This document shows positions 53,539-62,641 of a stretch of 62,641 bases of DNA, in pieces. The notes beneath the pieces were generated by a model. The model saw only the letters and a list, made by a program, of their open reading frames with translations. It was not told the DNA's origin and made no database searches. The position numbers and the translations under genes were made by a program. Position 1 is the first letter of the stretch. Every line of letters starts with the position of its first letter. Source of the DNA: Flavobacterium branchiophilum NBRC 15030 = ATCC 35035 (GTDB taxonomy: Bacteria > Bacteroidota > Bacteroidia > Flavobacteriales > Flavobacteriaceae); assembly GCF_002217205.1 (NCBI RefSeq), contig NZ_MUGT01000035.1:52276-114916 (forward strand), read 5' to 3'.

Positions 53539-54438
53539 TTATTTTTTTTCTGCTATTCTCAATTTGGCACTTCTGGCCCTATTATTTTGTTTGATTTCCA
53601 AATAATCTGGAACAATTAATTTGCCAATACTTTTAAACGGCATACTGCTATTTCCAAAAAAATCTTTTTCGGGTTCGCCCTCAAATATGCCATTTTTCAT
53701 AAATCGTTTAACCAGTCTGTCTTCCAACGAATGATACGAAATGATGCTCAATCGACCCGTTTGGGGTTTTAAGATTTCAAGTGATTGTTCTAAAAATTCT
53801 TTTAAAACTTCAATTTCTTGATTGACTTCAATTCGAATGGCTTGGTATATTTGTGCCAAAATCTTATGACTTTTATGACTTGGCAAAAATTTACTTAATA
53901 CCTTTTTCAATTGCTCTGTGTTTTTTATGGGTTCAATGGCTCGAGCTTCTACAATCGTTTTGGCTAATATACCCGCATTCGTTAGCTCTCCATAAGTAGC
54001 AAAAAGCTGTTTCAAAGCATTTTCGGTATATTCATTTACAATTGTATATGCAGTTAAGTCGCTTTTTTGATTCATTCTCATGTCCAAAGTGGCATCAAAA
54101 CGAGTAGAAAACCCTCTTTCTGGCACATCAAATTGATGAGACGAAACCCCTAAATCGCCTAAAATCCCATCTACTTCCTTGACACCATAAAAGCGTAAAA
54201 ATCTTTTTATAAATTTAAAATTTTCGGGTATCAATGTCAAACGTTCATCATCAATGGCATTGGCCAACGCATCTTGATCTTGATCAAAAGCAAACAATTT
54301 CCCGTTTGGGCCTAGCCTATTTAAAATTTCTTTGGAATGACCGCCACCGCCAAAAGTGATGTCCACATAAATGCCGTTGGGCTTTATGTTGAGTCCGTCT
54401 ATTGATGGATGAAGTAAAACAGGGTTATGATATTCCAT
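53539..54438 (-). CDS. rsmH: 16S rRNA m4C1402 methyltransferase RsmH
   Basis: This 299-aa SAM-dependent enzyme methylates N4 of C1402 in 16S rRNA. Conserved parts are the N-terminal YHNPVLLHPSIDGL, the SAM-binding VDITFGGGGHSKEIL, FAFDQDQDAL, GILGDLGVSSHQFDVPERGFS (residues about 95-115), and the C-terminal SYHSLEDRLVKRFM and NNRARSAKLRIAEK. Length is typical. It follows mraZ by 3 bp at the head of the dcw cluster. Confidence 0.97.
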   Translation of the reverse strand: MEYHNPVLLHPSIDGLNIKPNGIYVDITFGGGGHSKEILNRLGPNGKLFAFDQDQDALANAIDDERLTLIPENFKFIKRFLRFYGVKEVDGILGDLGVSSHQFDVPERGFSTRFDATLDMRMNQKSDLTAYTIVNEYTENALKQLFATYGELTNAGILAKTIVEARAIEPIKNTEQLKKVLSKFLPSHKSHKILAQIYQAIRIEVNQEIEVLKEFLEQSLEILKPQTGRLSIISYHSLEDRLVKRFMKNGIFEGEPEKDFFGNSSMPFKSIGKLIVPDYLEIKQNNRARSAKLRIAEKK

Positions 54439-54441
54439 TGA

Positions 54442-54897
54442 TTATTCGTTTAAATTGCTCATTACTTCTTGTGCTAGTTTTGCAAAATCAGACACCGAAT
54501 CGTCTATTGCTTTTTCGTACAAATCTTTATCCCATATCTCTATAATATTTACAGCAGAAGACAGTACAATCTCTTTTGAAAATTGACCAAAAACCAATAA
54601 ATCCTTTGGAATAAGCAACCTGCCCAATCCATCGATGTCAATCATTTTGACACCTGCCGAAAAACGGCGAATAAAGTTATTGTTATCGGCACTAAACTTG
54701 TTTAATTTGTTGATTTTTTGCATCATTTTGTTAAATTCTGCCATAGGATACAACTCTAAACACGTTTGAAATACCGACCGTTTGAGTACAAATCCATCTG
54801 CAAGAGTGCTTGCCAATTGCTTTTTTAGGGCATTGGGCAAAATAATACGACCTTTGTTGTCGATTTTACACTCATACGTTCCGATAATGGACTCCAC
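54442..54897 (-). CDS. mraZ: Transcriptional regulator MraZ
   Basis: This 151-aa protein has two SpoVT/AbrB-like domains: GTYECKIDNKGRIILPNALKK (about 5-25) and KMIDIDGLGRLLIPKDLLVF (about 83-102). MraZ in E. coli represses the dcw promoter by binding direct repeats upstream of itself. The start codon is GTG (54895-54897) in AAAAAGTGGAGTCC; no ATG is available nearby in frame, so translation begins at GTG. This is unusual among the neighbours, which use ATG. It is the first gene of the dcw cluster. Confidence 0.95.
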   Translation of the reverse strand: MESIIGTYECKIDNKGRIILPNALKKQLASTLADGFVLKRSVFQTCLELYPMAEFNKMMQKINKLNKFSADNNNFIRRFSAGVKMIDIDGLGRLLIPKDLLVFGQFSKEIVLSSAVNIIEIWDKDLYEKAIDDSVSDFAKLAQEVMSNLNE

Positions 54898-55242
54898 TTT
54901 TTTTGCAAATTAAAGATATTCAGCAAAATTAATAAAATAAAATCCACAAACCACCACATAAATACACTTTGTTAATAAGTTTTGACCCGTAACGCCACTT
55001 TTGCAACAAAATATGGTATTTTAACATTGCATTACGTGGGTTTGAATTGAGGCTGGCTCTTTTTAAACACCATTAAAAAACATAAATCAAAACTTTACAT
55101 ATTAAAATATTATAAAATTATACTTAAAACAGTGCTTTGCATTTTGAAATTGTGAATAAAAAATAGAAAAAAAATAATTTGAAAATTTTTATTTCTTAAT
55201 AAAGTCTTATATTTGTGAAAATTGAAAATAAAGCACTTTTGA
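54898..55242. promoter_or_regulatory. Divergent promoter region between mraZ and the hydrolase
   Basis: This 345-bp gap must hold the promoters of the dcw cluster (minus) and of the hydrolase (plus). For the hydrolase a -7 box TATATTTG is at 55208-55215, 27 bp before its ATG. For mraZ, the minus strand has only a near-consensus TAATTTG about 10 bp before the GTG, which is too close to be convincing. No array of TGGGN repeats like the E. coli MraZ operator is seen. No gene is visible. Confidence 0.55.
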
Positions 55243-56007
55243 ATGGAAGAACACTTTAAAAAAGAAGGAAGGTACCGTTTTTATGAAGCGGGTGAAGGAG
55301 CACCAATTGTTATTTTGCATGGTTTGATGGGCGGTTTGAGTAATTTTGATCAAGTAGCCCAGCATTTTTCAGCCAAAGGCTATCGTGTCATTATTCCAGA
55401 ATTGCCTTTATATACTCAAAATTTGTTGAAAACAAATGTAAAAGCGTTTGCAAAATATGTGAAAGACTTTATCACTTTCAAAAAATTAGATCGGGTAATT
55501 TTATTAGGAAATTCTTTAGGAGGGCATATTGCTTTGTATCATACAAAAATGTATCCCGAAAAAGTGGCTGGGCTTGTCATTACAGGAAGTTCAGGACTTT
55601 ATGAAAGTGCTATGGGCGATAGTTATCCAAAACGTGGCGACTATGAGTATATTCAAAAAAAGGCCGAAGCTGTTTTTTATGACCCAAAAATAGCCACCAA
55701 AGAAATTGTAGATGAAGTATTTGCCGTTGTAAACGATCGTATCAAAGTGATCAAAACCCTTACGATTGCCAAAAGTGCCATCAGACACAATATGGCAAAA
55801 GACTTGCCAAAAATGCACGTAAAAACCTGCTTGATTTGGGGCAAAAATGATGCCGTTACACCACCAAGTGTAGCCGAAGAGTTTCATAAACTAATGCCAA
55901 ACGCCTCTTTGTATTGGATAGACAAATGTGGACATGCAGCCATGATGGAACACCCACAAGAGTTTAACGAAATTGTAGAAAAATGGTTGATTGAAAATCA
56001 TTTGTAA
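55243..56007 (+). CDS. Alpha/beta-fold hydrolase
   Basis: This 254-aa cytoplasmic protein has the alpha/beta hydrolase fold: oxyanion region IVILHGLMGGLSNFDQ, the nucleophile elbow GNSLGG (VILLGNSLGGHIALYH), the acid loop TCLIWGKNDAVTPP, and the catalytic His in WIDKCGHAAMMEHP. It resembles esterases and C-C hydrolases such as MhpC, but no substrate can be named. It is divergent from mraZ and convergent with dnaE; this neighbourhood is common in Flavobacteriia. It has its own -7 box and a shared hairpin terminator. Confidence 0.88.
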   Translation: MEEHFKKEGRYRFYEAGEGAPIVILHGLMGGLSNFDQVAQHFSAKGYRVIIPELPLYTQNLLKTNVKAFAKYVKDFITFKKLDRVILLGNSLGGHIALYHTKMYPEKVAGLVITGSSGLYESAMGDSYPKRGDYEYIQKKAEAVFYDPKIATKEIVDEVFAVVNDRIKVIKTLTIAKSAIRHNMAKDLPKMHVKTCLIWGKNDAVTPPSVAEEFHKLMPNASLYWIDKCGHAAMMEHPQEFNEIVEKWLIENHL

Positions 56008-56030
56008 AAAATATCAACATATCAATATAA

Positions 56031-56061
56031 AAAATCCCTTTCAATATCAGAAAGGGATTTT
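56031..56061. terminator. Bidirectional terminator between the hydrolase and dnaE
   Basis: An 11-bp perfect stem (AAAATCCCTTT at 56031-56041 with AAAGGGATTTT at 56051-56061) has a 9-nt loop, with A-rich sequence on the left and T-rich on the right. It can terminate both the hydrolase (plus) and dnaE (minus) transcripts. Confidence 0.9.
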
Positions 56062-56064
56062 TTA

Positions 56065-59000
56065 TTAATTTAGTTTGAAATTGACTTGTAGTTTTTCTAA
56101 CTCACTCAATAAGTTGCTCGAAATATTGATTTTTATTTTGCGGCTATTCATGTCTAATTTTGTTATTACTTTAACCTCTTCTACTTCTTTGGTTGTAGTA
56201 GTTTTTGTAGGAATCAATATAACATCATCGTCATCTGCTGCTTCGTCTTCTACAACCACCTCGTCATCATCTGTGGTATCTAAATTATCTGAAGCTACTT
56301 CTACTATAGTTTTGACGGTTTCCATTTCTAATACTTCAAAAGCAATCGTATTGTCGCCTTGATTATTTTGAATGATTTGCCACAAACTTTGAATAATTTT
56401 TTCGTTTAATTCTTTGATATTCAAATATATAATGATTTTTTTTGCAAAACTCGACAATACATCTTGAAGGTATTGAACGGCCAAAAACTGGATTCGAGGT
56501 TCGGCTTTTGCACCTGTTTCTTTGTTGGTCCAACCTTCTTTTACTGAAATTTTGATAAATGTAAAATTGTTTGGAATAAAAAAATGTCTGAATTTTAGAT
56601 ATTCTTCGCCAAAAATTTTAAACTCGTAACTGTCGTCATACCCTTCTAACGAAAAAATGCCCCAACCCTTTCCGTTTTTGGTGGTTTTGTGTTGCACATT
56701 GGTAATAATGCCGCCAAAAGTAAGTTGCTTGTTAAGATGCTGGTCTAAATTTCGTAGGGTTTCAAACTTTGAATTACAAAAATATTGCATTTCAAATTTA
56801 AAATCGTCCAGCGGATGTCCCGAAATATAAATACCCACTACATCTTTTTCTTTAGCTAATTTTTCCATTGTACTCCAATCTTCACACGTTGGTATAGCAG
56901 GTTCTGCAATAGCCATATCGCTAGAATCGCCAAAAAGACTTACTTGAGAAGCATTTTCGTTGTCTTGTGCTTTGGCACCAAATCGGATGGCTTTTTCATA
57001 AAATGCTACACCATCGCCTTCGTCTTGAAAATACTGTGCTCGAGTAACCCCTTCAAAAGAATCGAATCCGCCAGAAAGTGCTAGGTTTTCAAAAGCTTTT
57101 TTGTTTGCAGCCCTCAAATCAATTCTTTTGGCTAAATCAAAAATAGATTTGTAACGGCCTTTTTTTCTGTTTTCGACTATGGTTTGAACGGCATTCATGC
57201 CTACCCCTTTTATGGCTCCCATGCCAAAACGGATGGCATAATTTTCGTTTACTGTAAATTTATAAAAACTTTCATTTACATCGGGTCCTAAAACTTGAAG
57301 CCCCATTCGCTTACACTCTTCCATAAAAAACGAAACCTGTTTGATGTCGTTCATGTTATTAGACAGTACTGCGGCCATATATTCTGCAGGATAATTGGCT
57401 TTCAAGTATGCCGTTTGATAAGCCACCCAAGCATAGCAAGTAGAGTGCGATTTGTTGAAAGCATATTCGGCAAAGGCTTTCCAGTCGTTCCAAATTTTTT
57501 CTAGTTTGTCTTTCGCATGCCCTTTTGCCATGGCTTGGCTGATGAATTTAGGTTCCATTTTGGCCAAAACATCAATCATTTTTTTTCCCATAGCCTTTCT
57601 CAATACATCGGCATCCCCCTTTGAAAAGTCGGCCAATTTTTGAGACAAAAGCATTACTTGCTCCTGATATACCGTGATTCCATAAGTATCTTTGAGCAAC
57701 TCTTCGCAGTCGTCCAAATCATATACAATAGGTTCTTCGCCATTTTTACGCTTGATAAAACTGGGTATGTAAGCAATTGGGCCTGGTCTATACAAGGCGT
57801 TCATGGCAATCAAATCGGGAAAAACGGTTGGTTTTAATTCCTTCATGTATTTTTGCATACCAGGACTTTCATATTGAAAAATACCAACAGTTTCGCCTCT
57901 TTGAAATAATTCATACGTTTTCAAATCATCTATAGGAAAATCATCAGGATTAATGTCTTTTCCTGTTCGATATTTGATTAATTTTACGGTATCTTTTATT
58001 AAAGTAAGGGTTTTCAAACCCAAGAAATCCATTTTGAGCAAGCCAGCACTTTCTACAACCGAGTTATCAAATTGAGTTACATACAAATCAGAATCTTTGG
58101 CTGTAGAAACGGGTACAAAATTTGTAATATCGTCTGGTGTAATAATAACCCCACAAGCATGTATTCCTGTGTTTCGAAGGTTACCTTCCAAAATTTTAGC
58201 CTGTTGAATGGTTTCGCCACCCAAATCGTTGTTATTGGATAGACCAATAAGCTCTTTGATTTTGTCAAACTCTTCTGGTCGAAGTGCTTTTTTGATGGCC
58301 GCTTCGTCTTCCTTTAAAAAGCGAGCCAAATTCCATTTTGATGGCATCATGCCTGGAATTAGTTTGGCAATTTTATCGGCTTCAAACAAGGGCAAATCCA
58401 ATACTCGTGCCGTGTCTCGAATGGCCGATTTGGTTGCCATTTTTCCGTAAGTAATAATTTGAGCTACTTGTTTTGAACCGTATTTTTTGATTACATAGTC
58501 CATCACGCTGCTGCGGCCTTCGTCGTCAAAATCGATATCAATATCGGGCAACGACACACGATCGGGGTTTAGGAAACGTTCAAAAAGTAAGTTGTATTTG
58601 AGTGGGTCGATATTGGTAATTTTTAAGCAATAAGCCACAACCGACCCAGCTGCCGACCCCCTTCCTGGACCAACAGAAACCCCCATTTCTCGAGCTGCTG
58701 CGATAAAATCCTGAACAATCAAAAAATAACCTGGATAACCCGAATTTTCTATTGTCATAAGTTCAAAATCGAGTCTATCTCGAACCTCATCGGTAATTTC
58801 GGCATACCTTAATTTGGCTCCTTCATAAGTAAGGTGCCTCAAATATTGGTTTTCGCCCCTTTTACCTCCATCCATTTGATCTTCTGGCACCAAAAACGCT
58901 GTTGGAATTTCAAACTTTGGCAACAATACTTCTCTGGCCAGATTGTATATTTCTATCTTGTCAACTATTTCCTGAATATTTGCAATAGCTTCAGGCAAAT

Positions 59001-60609
59001 CTGCAAACAATTTTTTCATTTCGTCCGAAGACTTAAAATAATATTCTTGGTTGGGTAACCCAAATCGATAGCCCCTACCCCTTCCAATTGGCGAAGATTG
59101 TTTTTCGCCATCACGCACACACAATAAAATATCGTGTGCATTGGCATTTTCTTTTTCTATATAAAAGGTGTTGTTTGTAGCAACTAGTTTGATGTCGTGT
59201 TTACGAGCTAGTTTGATTAGGGTTACGTTGACTCTATTTTCGTCTTCTTGATGGTGCCGCATCAATTCGACATACAAATCGTTTTGAAACTCGTTTTTCC
59301 ACCAAATTAGGGCCTCTTCTGCTTGGTTTTCGCCCACATTCAAAATTTTGCTTGGCACTTCGCCATATAAATTTCCTGTCAATACAATTAGGTCTTCTTT
59401 GTATTTTTGAATCAATTTTTTATCAATTCGAGGCACGTAATAAAAACCCTCTGTAAATGCAATAGACGATAATTTGGCTAAATTGTGATAGCCTTTTTTA
59501 TTTTTGGCCAATAACACTATTTGAAAACCATTGTCTTTGACACTTTTGTTTAGATGGTCATCGCACACATAAAATTCGCATCCTACAATAGGTTTCATGA
59601 TAACCTCTGTTGGCATTTCGCCATTTTCGAGAGCCGCTTTATTTTTGCTTTCGGCTGATTTATTATGTGCCAAAATATCTCTTACAAAATGAAAAGCCCC
59701 CATCAAATTATTATGGTCTGTCATGGCTACTGCGGGCATTTTTTGGGCTGCAGCCGCTTTGACAAGTGCAGGTATGCTAATAGTAGATTGCAAAACCGAA
59801 AATTGGGTATGATTGTGCAAATGAACAAACGGGATGTCGGCTAAAATTTTGGTGTTTTCAGACAGGGTTTGTTTAGAAACTACTTGAGCTTTTGTTCCTC
59901 CTTGTGCCTGTCTAATGGCTTCCGATGCTTCTTTTAAATTAAGGTGTTTGAGTCCAAGCGCTGCAATTTCGGTCGTATTATAATTTTGAAAATCTCGAAA
60001 ATAGCCTACTTCAACTTCGAGCTCTTCTTTGGTAAAAATTTCCCTACGGATTAATTCAAAAAAACAACGGGCAGTAGCCTCCACATCGGCAGTTGCATTG
60101 TGTGCTTCGCCAAAAGGTGTTTGAAATAAATATTGGTGCAACTCTGTTAAAGTGGGCAACTTGAACTTGCCGCCACGGCCTCCTGGAAGTTTGAGTAATG
60201 CTGCGGTGGTTTCGGTACAAGTGTCTAAAATTGGCATACTACTCATTGGCGAGGTGATACCTGCACGATAAAATTCGCAACCCATAATATTGACATCAAA
60301 ACCTAGATTTTGACCAACAATAAACTGGGCTTTGCTTAAAGCAACATTAAAATGTTCAAGCACAACAGCAAGAGGCACCCCTTGTTGTTGGGCTAAAGCT
60401 GTTGAAATTCCATGCACTTTTTCGGCATCATACGGAATGTCAAAACCGTCTGGAGCTATCAAAAAATCTTGGTGTTCGAGTATTTTACCCATCTCGTCAT
60501 GCAATTGCCATGCTATTTGAACGCATCTTGGCCAATTGTCTGTATCAGAAATTGGTGCTCCCCAACGCTTTGGTAAACCAGTTGTTTCAGTATCGAAAAT
60601 TAAATACAT
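56065..60609 (-). CDS. dnaE: DNA polymerase III alpha subunit with fused exonuclease
   Basis: This 1514-aa replicative polymerase combines proofreading and polymerisation. Residues 1-195 form a DEDDh exonuclease (Asp6 and Glu8 in FDTETTGLP, Asp105, His170, Asp175). The PHP domain starts at HLHNHTQFS (263-271). The polymerase catalytic Asps are in PDIDIDF (688-694), after GPGRGSAAGSV. A helix-hairpin-helix and an OB-fold follow (NKQLTFGGIITNVQHKTTKNG). The fusion replaces a separate DnaQ and is typical of Flavobacteriia. Near the C-terminus an acidic stretch (1444-1463) precedes a unique tail of about 50 residues. It is monocistronic. Confidence 0.96.
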   Translation of the reverse strand: MYLIFDTETTGLPKRWGAPISDTDNWPRCVQIAWQLHDEMGKILEHQDFLIAPDGFDIPYDAEKVHGISTALAQQQGVPLAVVLEHFNVALSKAQFIVGQNLGFDVNIMGCEFYRAGITSPMSSMPILDTCTETTAALLKLPGGRGGKFKLPTLTELHQYLFQTPFGEAHNATADVEATARCFFELIRREIFTKEELEVEVGYFRDFQNYNTTEIAALGLKHLNLKEASEAIRQAQGGTKAQVVSKQTLSENTKILADIPFVHLHNHTQFSVLQSTISIPALVKAAAAQKMPAVAMTDHNNLMGAFHFVRDILAHNKSAESKNKAALENGEMPTEVIMKPIVGCEFYVCDDHLNKSVKDNGFQIVLLAKNKKGYHNLAKLSSIAFTEGFYYVPRIDKKLIQKYKEDLIVLTGNLYGEVPSKILNVGENQAEEALIWWKNEFQNDLYVELMRHHQEDENRVNVTLIKLARKHDIKLVATNNTFYIEKENANAHDILLCVRDGEKQSSPIGRGRGYRFGLPNQEYYFKSSDEMKKLFADLPEAIANIQEIVDKIEIYNLAREVLLPKFEIPTAFLVPEDQMDGGKRGENQYLRHLTYEGAKLRYAEITDEVRDRLDFELMTIENSGYPGYFLIVQDFIAAAREMGVSVGPGRGSAAGSVVAYCLKITNIDPLKYNLLFERFLNPDRVSLPDIDIDFDDEGRSSVMDYVIKKYGSKQVAQIITYGKMATKSAIRDTARVLDLPLFEADKIAKLIPGMMPSKWNLARFLKEDEAAIKKALRPEEFDKIKELIGLSNNNDLGGETIQQAKILEGNLRNTGIHACGVIITPDDITNFVPVSTAKDSDLYVTQFDNSVVESAGLLKMDFLGLKTLTLIKDTVKLIKYRTGKDINPDDFPIDDLKTYELFQRGETVGIFQYESPGMQKYMKELKPTVFPDLIAMNALYRPGPIAYIPSFIKRKNGEEPIVYDLDDCEELLKDTYGITVYQEQVMLLSQKLADFSKGDADVLRKAMGKKMIDVLAKMEPKFISQAMAKGHAKDKLEKIWNDWKAFAEYAFNKSHSTCYAWVAYQTAYLKANYPAEYMAAVLSNNMNDIKQVSFFMEECKRMGLQVLGPDVNESFYKFTVNENYAIRFGMGAIKGVGMNAVQTIVENRKKGRYKSIFDLAKRIDLRAANKKAFENLALSGGFDSFEGVTRAQYFQDEGDGVAFYEKAIRFGAKAQDNENASQVSLFGDSSDMAIAEPAIPTCEDWSTMEKLAKEKDVVGIYISGHPLDDFKFEMQYFCNSKFETLRNLDQHLNKQLTFGGIITNVQHKTTKNGKGWGIFSLEGYDDSYEFKIFGEEYLKFRHFFIPNNFTFIKISVKEGWTNKETGAKAEPRIQFLAVQYLQDVLSSFAKKIIIYLNIKELNEKIIQSLWQIIQNNQGDNTIAFEVLEMETVKTIVEVASDNLDTTDDDEVVVEDEAADDDDVILIPTKTTTTKEVEEVKVITKLDMNSRKIKINISSNLLSELEKLQVNFKLN

Positions 60610-60887
60610 AGCTAAATTGTTGATTTTGAATGATAAAAAAGTTTTTCTTTTTTGGAAAATAGGTTTTCAAAAATAGTGTTTTTTTGTTGGTTTGAAACTA
60701 AATTATGACAAATTGTTTCATTAAAAATGATTTGCTCATCAACAGACTATCGATCTATAGATTCAAACTAGCCCCAGGTGTAATTTCCATTATGTTTATA
60801 ATTTACAATACACTAATTATTTGTCTCAACTCAATAAATTTTATCCAAAGTAAAAGATTTTTTTTTATAAATTTACATTTTATTTAT

Positions 60888-62411
60888 ATGCAAAAAAAGA
60901 AAGTAATACTACTAATTTCATTTCTCTTACTAAAATTTCATATTTTATTAGGACAGAATAGTTATAAAGTAGAATCCATAAAACCTACAGACGAATTACT
61001 TTCAAATACTATTTTTTCAACTATAAAAATTAATAACTATTTATATATTTCTACGCAACGAGGAATTTCACTATTCGACGGATATAAATTTACAAATAAC
61101 AGTTACACTAAAAATGTTTCAAACAATTTACTTTTTTCAAACAAACAAATCTATTTTTTTGAAGATGGAGTAGGTATTCAAAAAATGAATTCGATATATA
61201 GTAAACCTACAAAATTAGTACCTATTAATTTTCAAGATAGTAATCCGAATAATAATCAATATGATTATTTATACATAGATCATGACAAAAAAATTTGGTT
61301 TTCAGAAATTAATTATATCCTTTTTTTAAATCAAAAAACCAATAAAATACACACTTTTTTAATAGATAAAAATAGAACAAATACTATTATAAAAACCGCT
61401 CATTTTGAACCTAATAAAAACGAGGTTTGGATTAGTTGCCATAAAGGCGTTTTCATTTGGAATAACACAACCGAAAGTTTAAAAAAGCATCCAAATCAAG
61501 TATTAAATAAAAATATACTTTCTTCAATTTTAATAAACAATATGGCTTATTTCCTTACATCTGAAGGAGATTTAATAGAATATAACATAGATACAAACAT
61601 AGCGAATTGTATCAAAATTAGTAAAACATCCAATTATTATTCAATTGCTACATCAATTTCTAATAATCAAGAAATTATTTTGTATGGTTCAAACGAGATT
61701 TTGAGTTATAATTTTCAAACAAAAGAAAGGAACATTATCTATAATTCAAATTATTTTATCAATCATGTTTATTTTGATAAAGAAACCAAGCAAATTTGGG
61801 TTTCAACAATTAATGGTTTGATCAAATTGAATAACAATTACAATGCAATTGAAAATCTTATTATTCCAAATGACAACCTAAAAACAATAAATACAATAGA
61901 AGAAGACCCAAACGGAAATATTTGGTTTAGCAACCAATCGAACATCATTTATTTATACAAAAATAAAGTTTATAATACATTTTTATTACCCAAAAATACC
62001 ATTTGCAATACTATTTTATACAAAAAAACCAACTTGATTATTGCAACCAATACAGGTATTTTTTTATTAAAAAATAATTTATTTAAAAAAATAATTACTA
62101 CTAAATACAATGTAAAAAAGATTGAACTTGACGATAAAAACCAGCTATGGCTTATGCCTGAAAAGGGTAAAATAGAAGTATTTGATTTTATTTCGTTGCA
62201 TAAAAAAAATGATTTTGTTAAAAACGATACCAATTTTGGTATTGATAATACTTTTAATGACATTACAGAAGATAATAAAGGAAAAATTTGGTTAGCAAGC
62301 TGGACTCCAAAAGGCTTTGGTATCTGGTTTTTTAATGAAGAAAGCCATTCATTTGTGCAAATTAACGATTTAAAACAATTTTCGAGTTACTTACTTAGGA
62401 GCTACAATTAA
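60888..62411 (+). pseudogene. Truncated secreted beta-propeller sensor
   Basis: The best start is the ATG at 60888-60890, giving a signal peptide (KKKVILLISFLLLKFHILLG) and 507 aa; the open frame to 60705 adds a low-complexity leader. The body has several W-x-S/x-G-repeat blades (IWFSEINYILFLN, VWISCHKGVFIWN, IWVSTINGLIKLN, IWFSNQSNIIYLY, LWLMPEKGKIEVF), as in the periplasmic sensor half of two-component regulator propellers. Intact members continue with more blades, a Y_Y_Y domain, a membrane helix and a signalling domain. Here the frame ends within about 20 codons of the 3' end of an IS1595-type transposase on the other strand, so the sensor is probably cut by an insertion. Confidence 0.75.
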
Positions 62412-62641
62412 TTTCCATCCTACCCATTCGTGATTTATCATTCTTTTTATTAGATTATCAAAAATTGTTTCTTTATATATTGATCTATTTAATCGATAAA
62501 AATATTCGTTTAAATATTTTTGTAAATGATGTTTACTAACGTGAGTTTGTATTGTTCGTAATCCAGATTTTAGTTGTTGAATGATGTTGTTAATTTGTTT
62601 GAAATTTACCGTAGGTTGGCTTATTTCTTGTTTTAAATTTG
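62391..62641 (-). CDS. IS1595-family transposase, C-terminal part
   Basis: The minus strand is open from the window edge to the TAA at 62391-62393. The last residues read THVSKHHLQKYLNEYFYRLN and then a FDNLIKRM segment. The VSKHHLQ-x-YLNE-x-x-x-R-x-N pattern is typical of the C-terminus of ISXO2-like (IS1595) DDE transposases. The catalytic region is beyond the window. The gene end overlaps the 3' end of the propeller frame by about 20 bp, so the element's terminal repeat must lie very near or the right end has been lost. Confidence 0.72.
   Translation of the reverse strand, partial: NLKQEISQPTVNFKQINNIIQQLKSGLRTIQTHVSKHHLQKYLNEYFYRLNRSIYKETIFDNLIKRMINHEWVGWKLIVAPK
62391..62641. mobile_element. 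Partial IS1595-family insertion element
   Basis: The transposase fragment at the right edge marks an insertion element of which only one end is in the window. It interrupts the propeller sensor gene on its left. No terminal inverted repeat or target duplication can be defined because the other end is not visible. Confidence 0.55.

Noticed and set aside
60705-60887. N-terminal extension of the propeller sensor
   Set aside because: The leader is low-complexity translated intergenic sequence, and a proper signal peptide begins at the ATG at 60888.

Overview
The window is A+T-rich DNA from a member of the Bacteroidota, most like Flavobacteriia in gene order and protein style. The reasons are: Bacteroidota-type promoter -7 boxes (TAnnTTTG) before several genes; a division/cell-wall (dcw) cluster ending ftsQ-ftsA-ftsZ-yqeY; an FtsZ with a long tail ending NNSYLHDIVD; a DNA polymerase III alpha subunit with an N-terminal proofreading exonuclease (1514 aa); a tRNA gene without an encoded CCA; and weak Shine-Dalgarno sequences. 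Genus cannot be fixed from sequence reading alone.

Region 1 (about 0.2-23.7 kb, all minus strand, so transcribed from 23.7 kb downwards) is a surface polysaccharide locus. In transcription order it has a Wza-type outer-membrane export lipoprotein, a Wzc-type co-polymerase/tyrosine kinase, UDP-glucose dehydrogenase, an MBOAT acyltransferase with its SGNH-like partner, a UDP-HexNAc dehydrogenase, dTDP-glucose dehydratase, a methyltransferase, the ABC exporter permease Wzm, two tandem Rpn-family nuclease/transposase genes, the ABC ATPase Wzt, then ddhA-ddhB-ddhC, a reductase/epimerase and a thiamine-diphosphate enzyme. The last five look like a pathway to a CDP-3,6-dideoxyhexose carrying a two-carbon branch, as in yersiniose. 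The locus ends with two intact family 2 glycosyltransferases, a broken third one between them, and a small secreted protein.

Region 2 (23.8-26.8 kb, minus) holds recR, a CoA-binding-fold protein, and two adjacent guanidino-group hydrolases of the arginine deiminase superfamily (one CtlX-like). Region 3 (27.0-32.3 kb, plus) is a self-contained operon of a TetR regulator, an ABC exporter subunit with a degenerate nucleotide-binding domain, an HlyD-type adaptor and a TolC-type channel. It has a clear promoter with a palindrome in its spacer and a strong terminator. Region 4 (32.5-38.4 kb) has a large SWIM-SNF2 helicase, the internally deleted remnant of a C10 (streptopain-like) protease, a small lipoprotein, and rpe.

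Region 5 (38.5-54.9 kb, minus) is the dcw cluster: mraZ-rsmH-ftsL-ftsI-murE-mraY-murD-ftsW-murG-murC-ftsQ-ftsA-ftsZ-yqeY, followed by tRNA-Arg(UCG) and a bidirectional terminator shared with rpe. It covers peptidoglycan precursor synthesis from UDP-MurNAc to lipid II plus the core divisome. Region 6 has an alpha/beta hydrolase convergent with dnaE, with a shared hairpin terminator. Region 7, at the right edge, has a secreted beta-propeller sensor gene cut short next to the 3' end of an IS1595-family transposase.

The accessory signals most worth following are the yersiniose-like sugar pathway, the Rpn tandem duplication with a 42-bp coiled-coil repeat expansion lying between wzm and wzt, the ABC subunit lacking Walker B, signature and H-loop residues, and the decayed genes (glycosyltransferase, C10 protease, propeller sensor).
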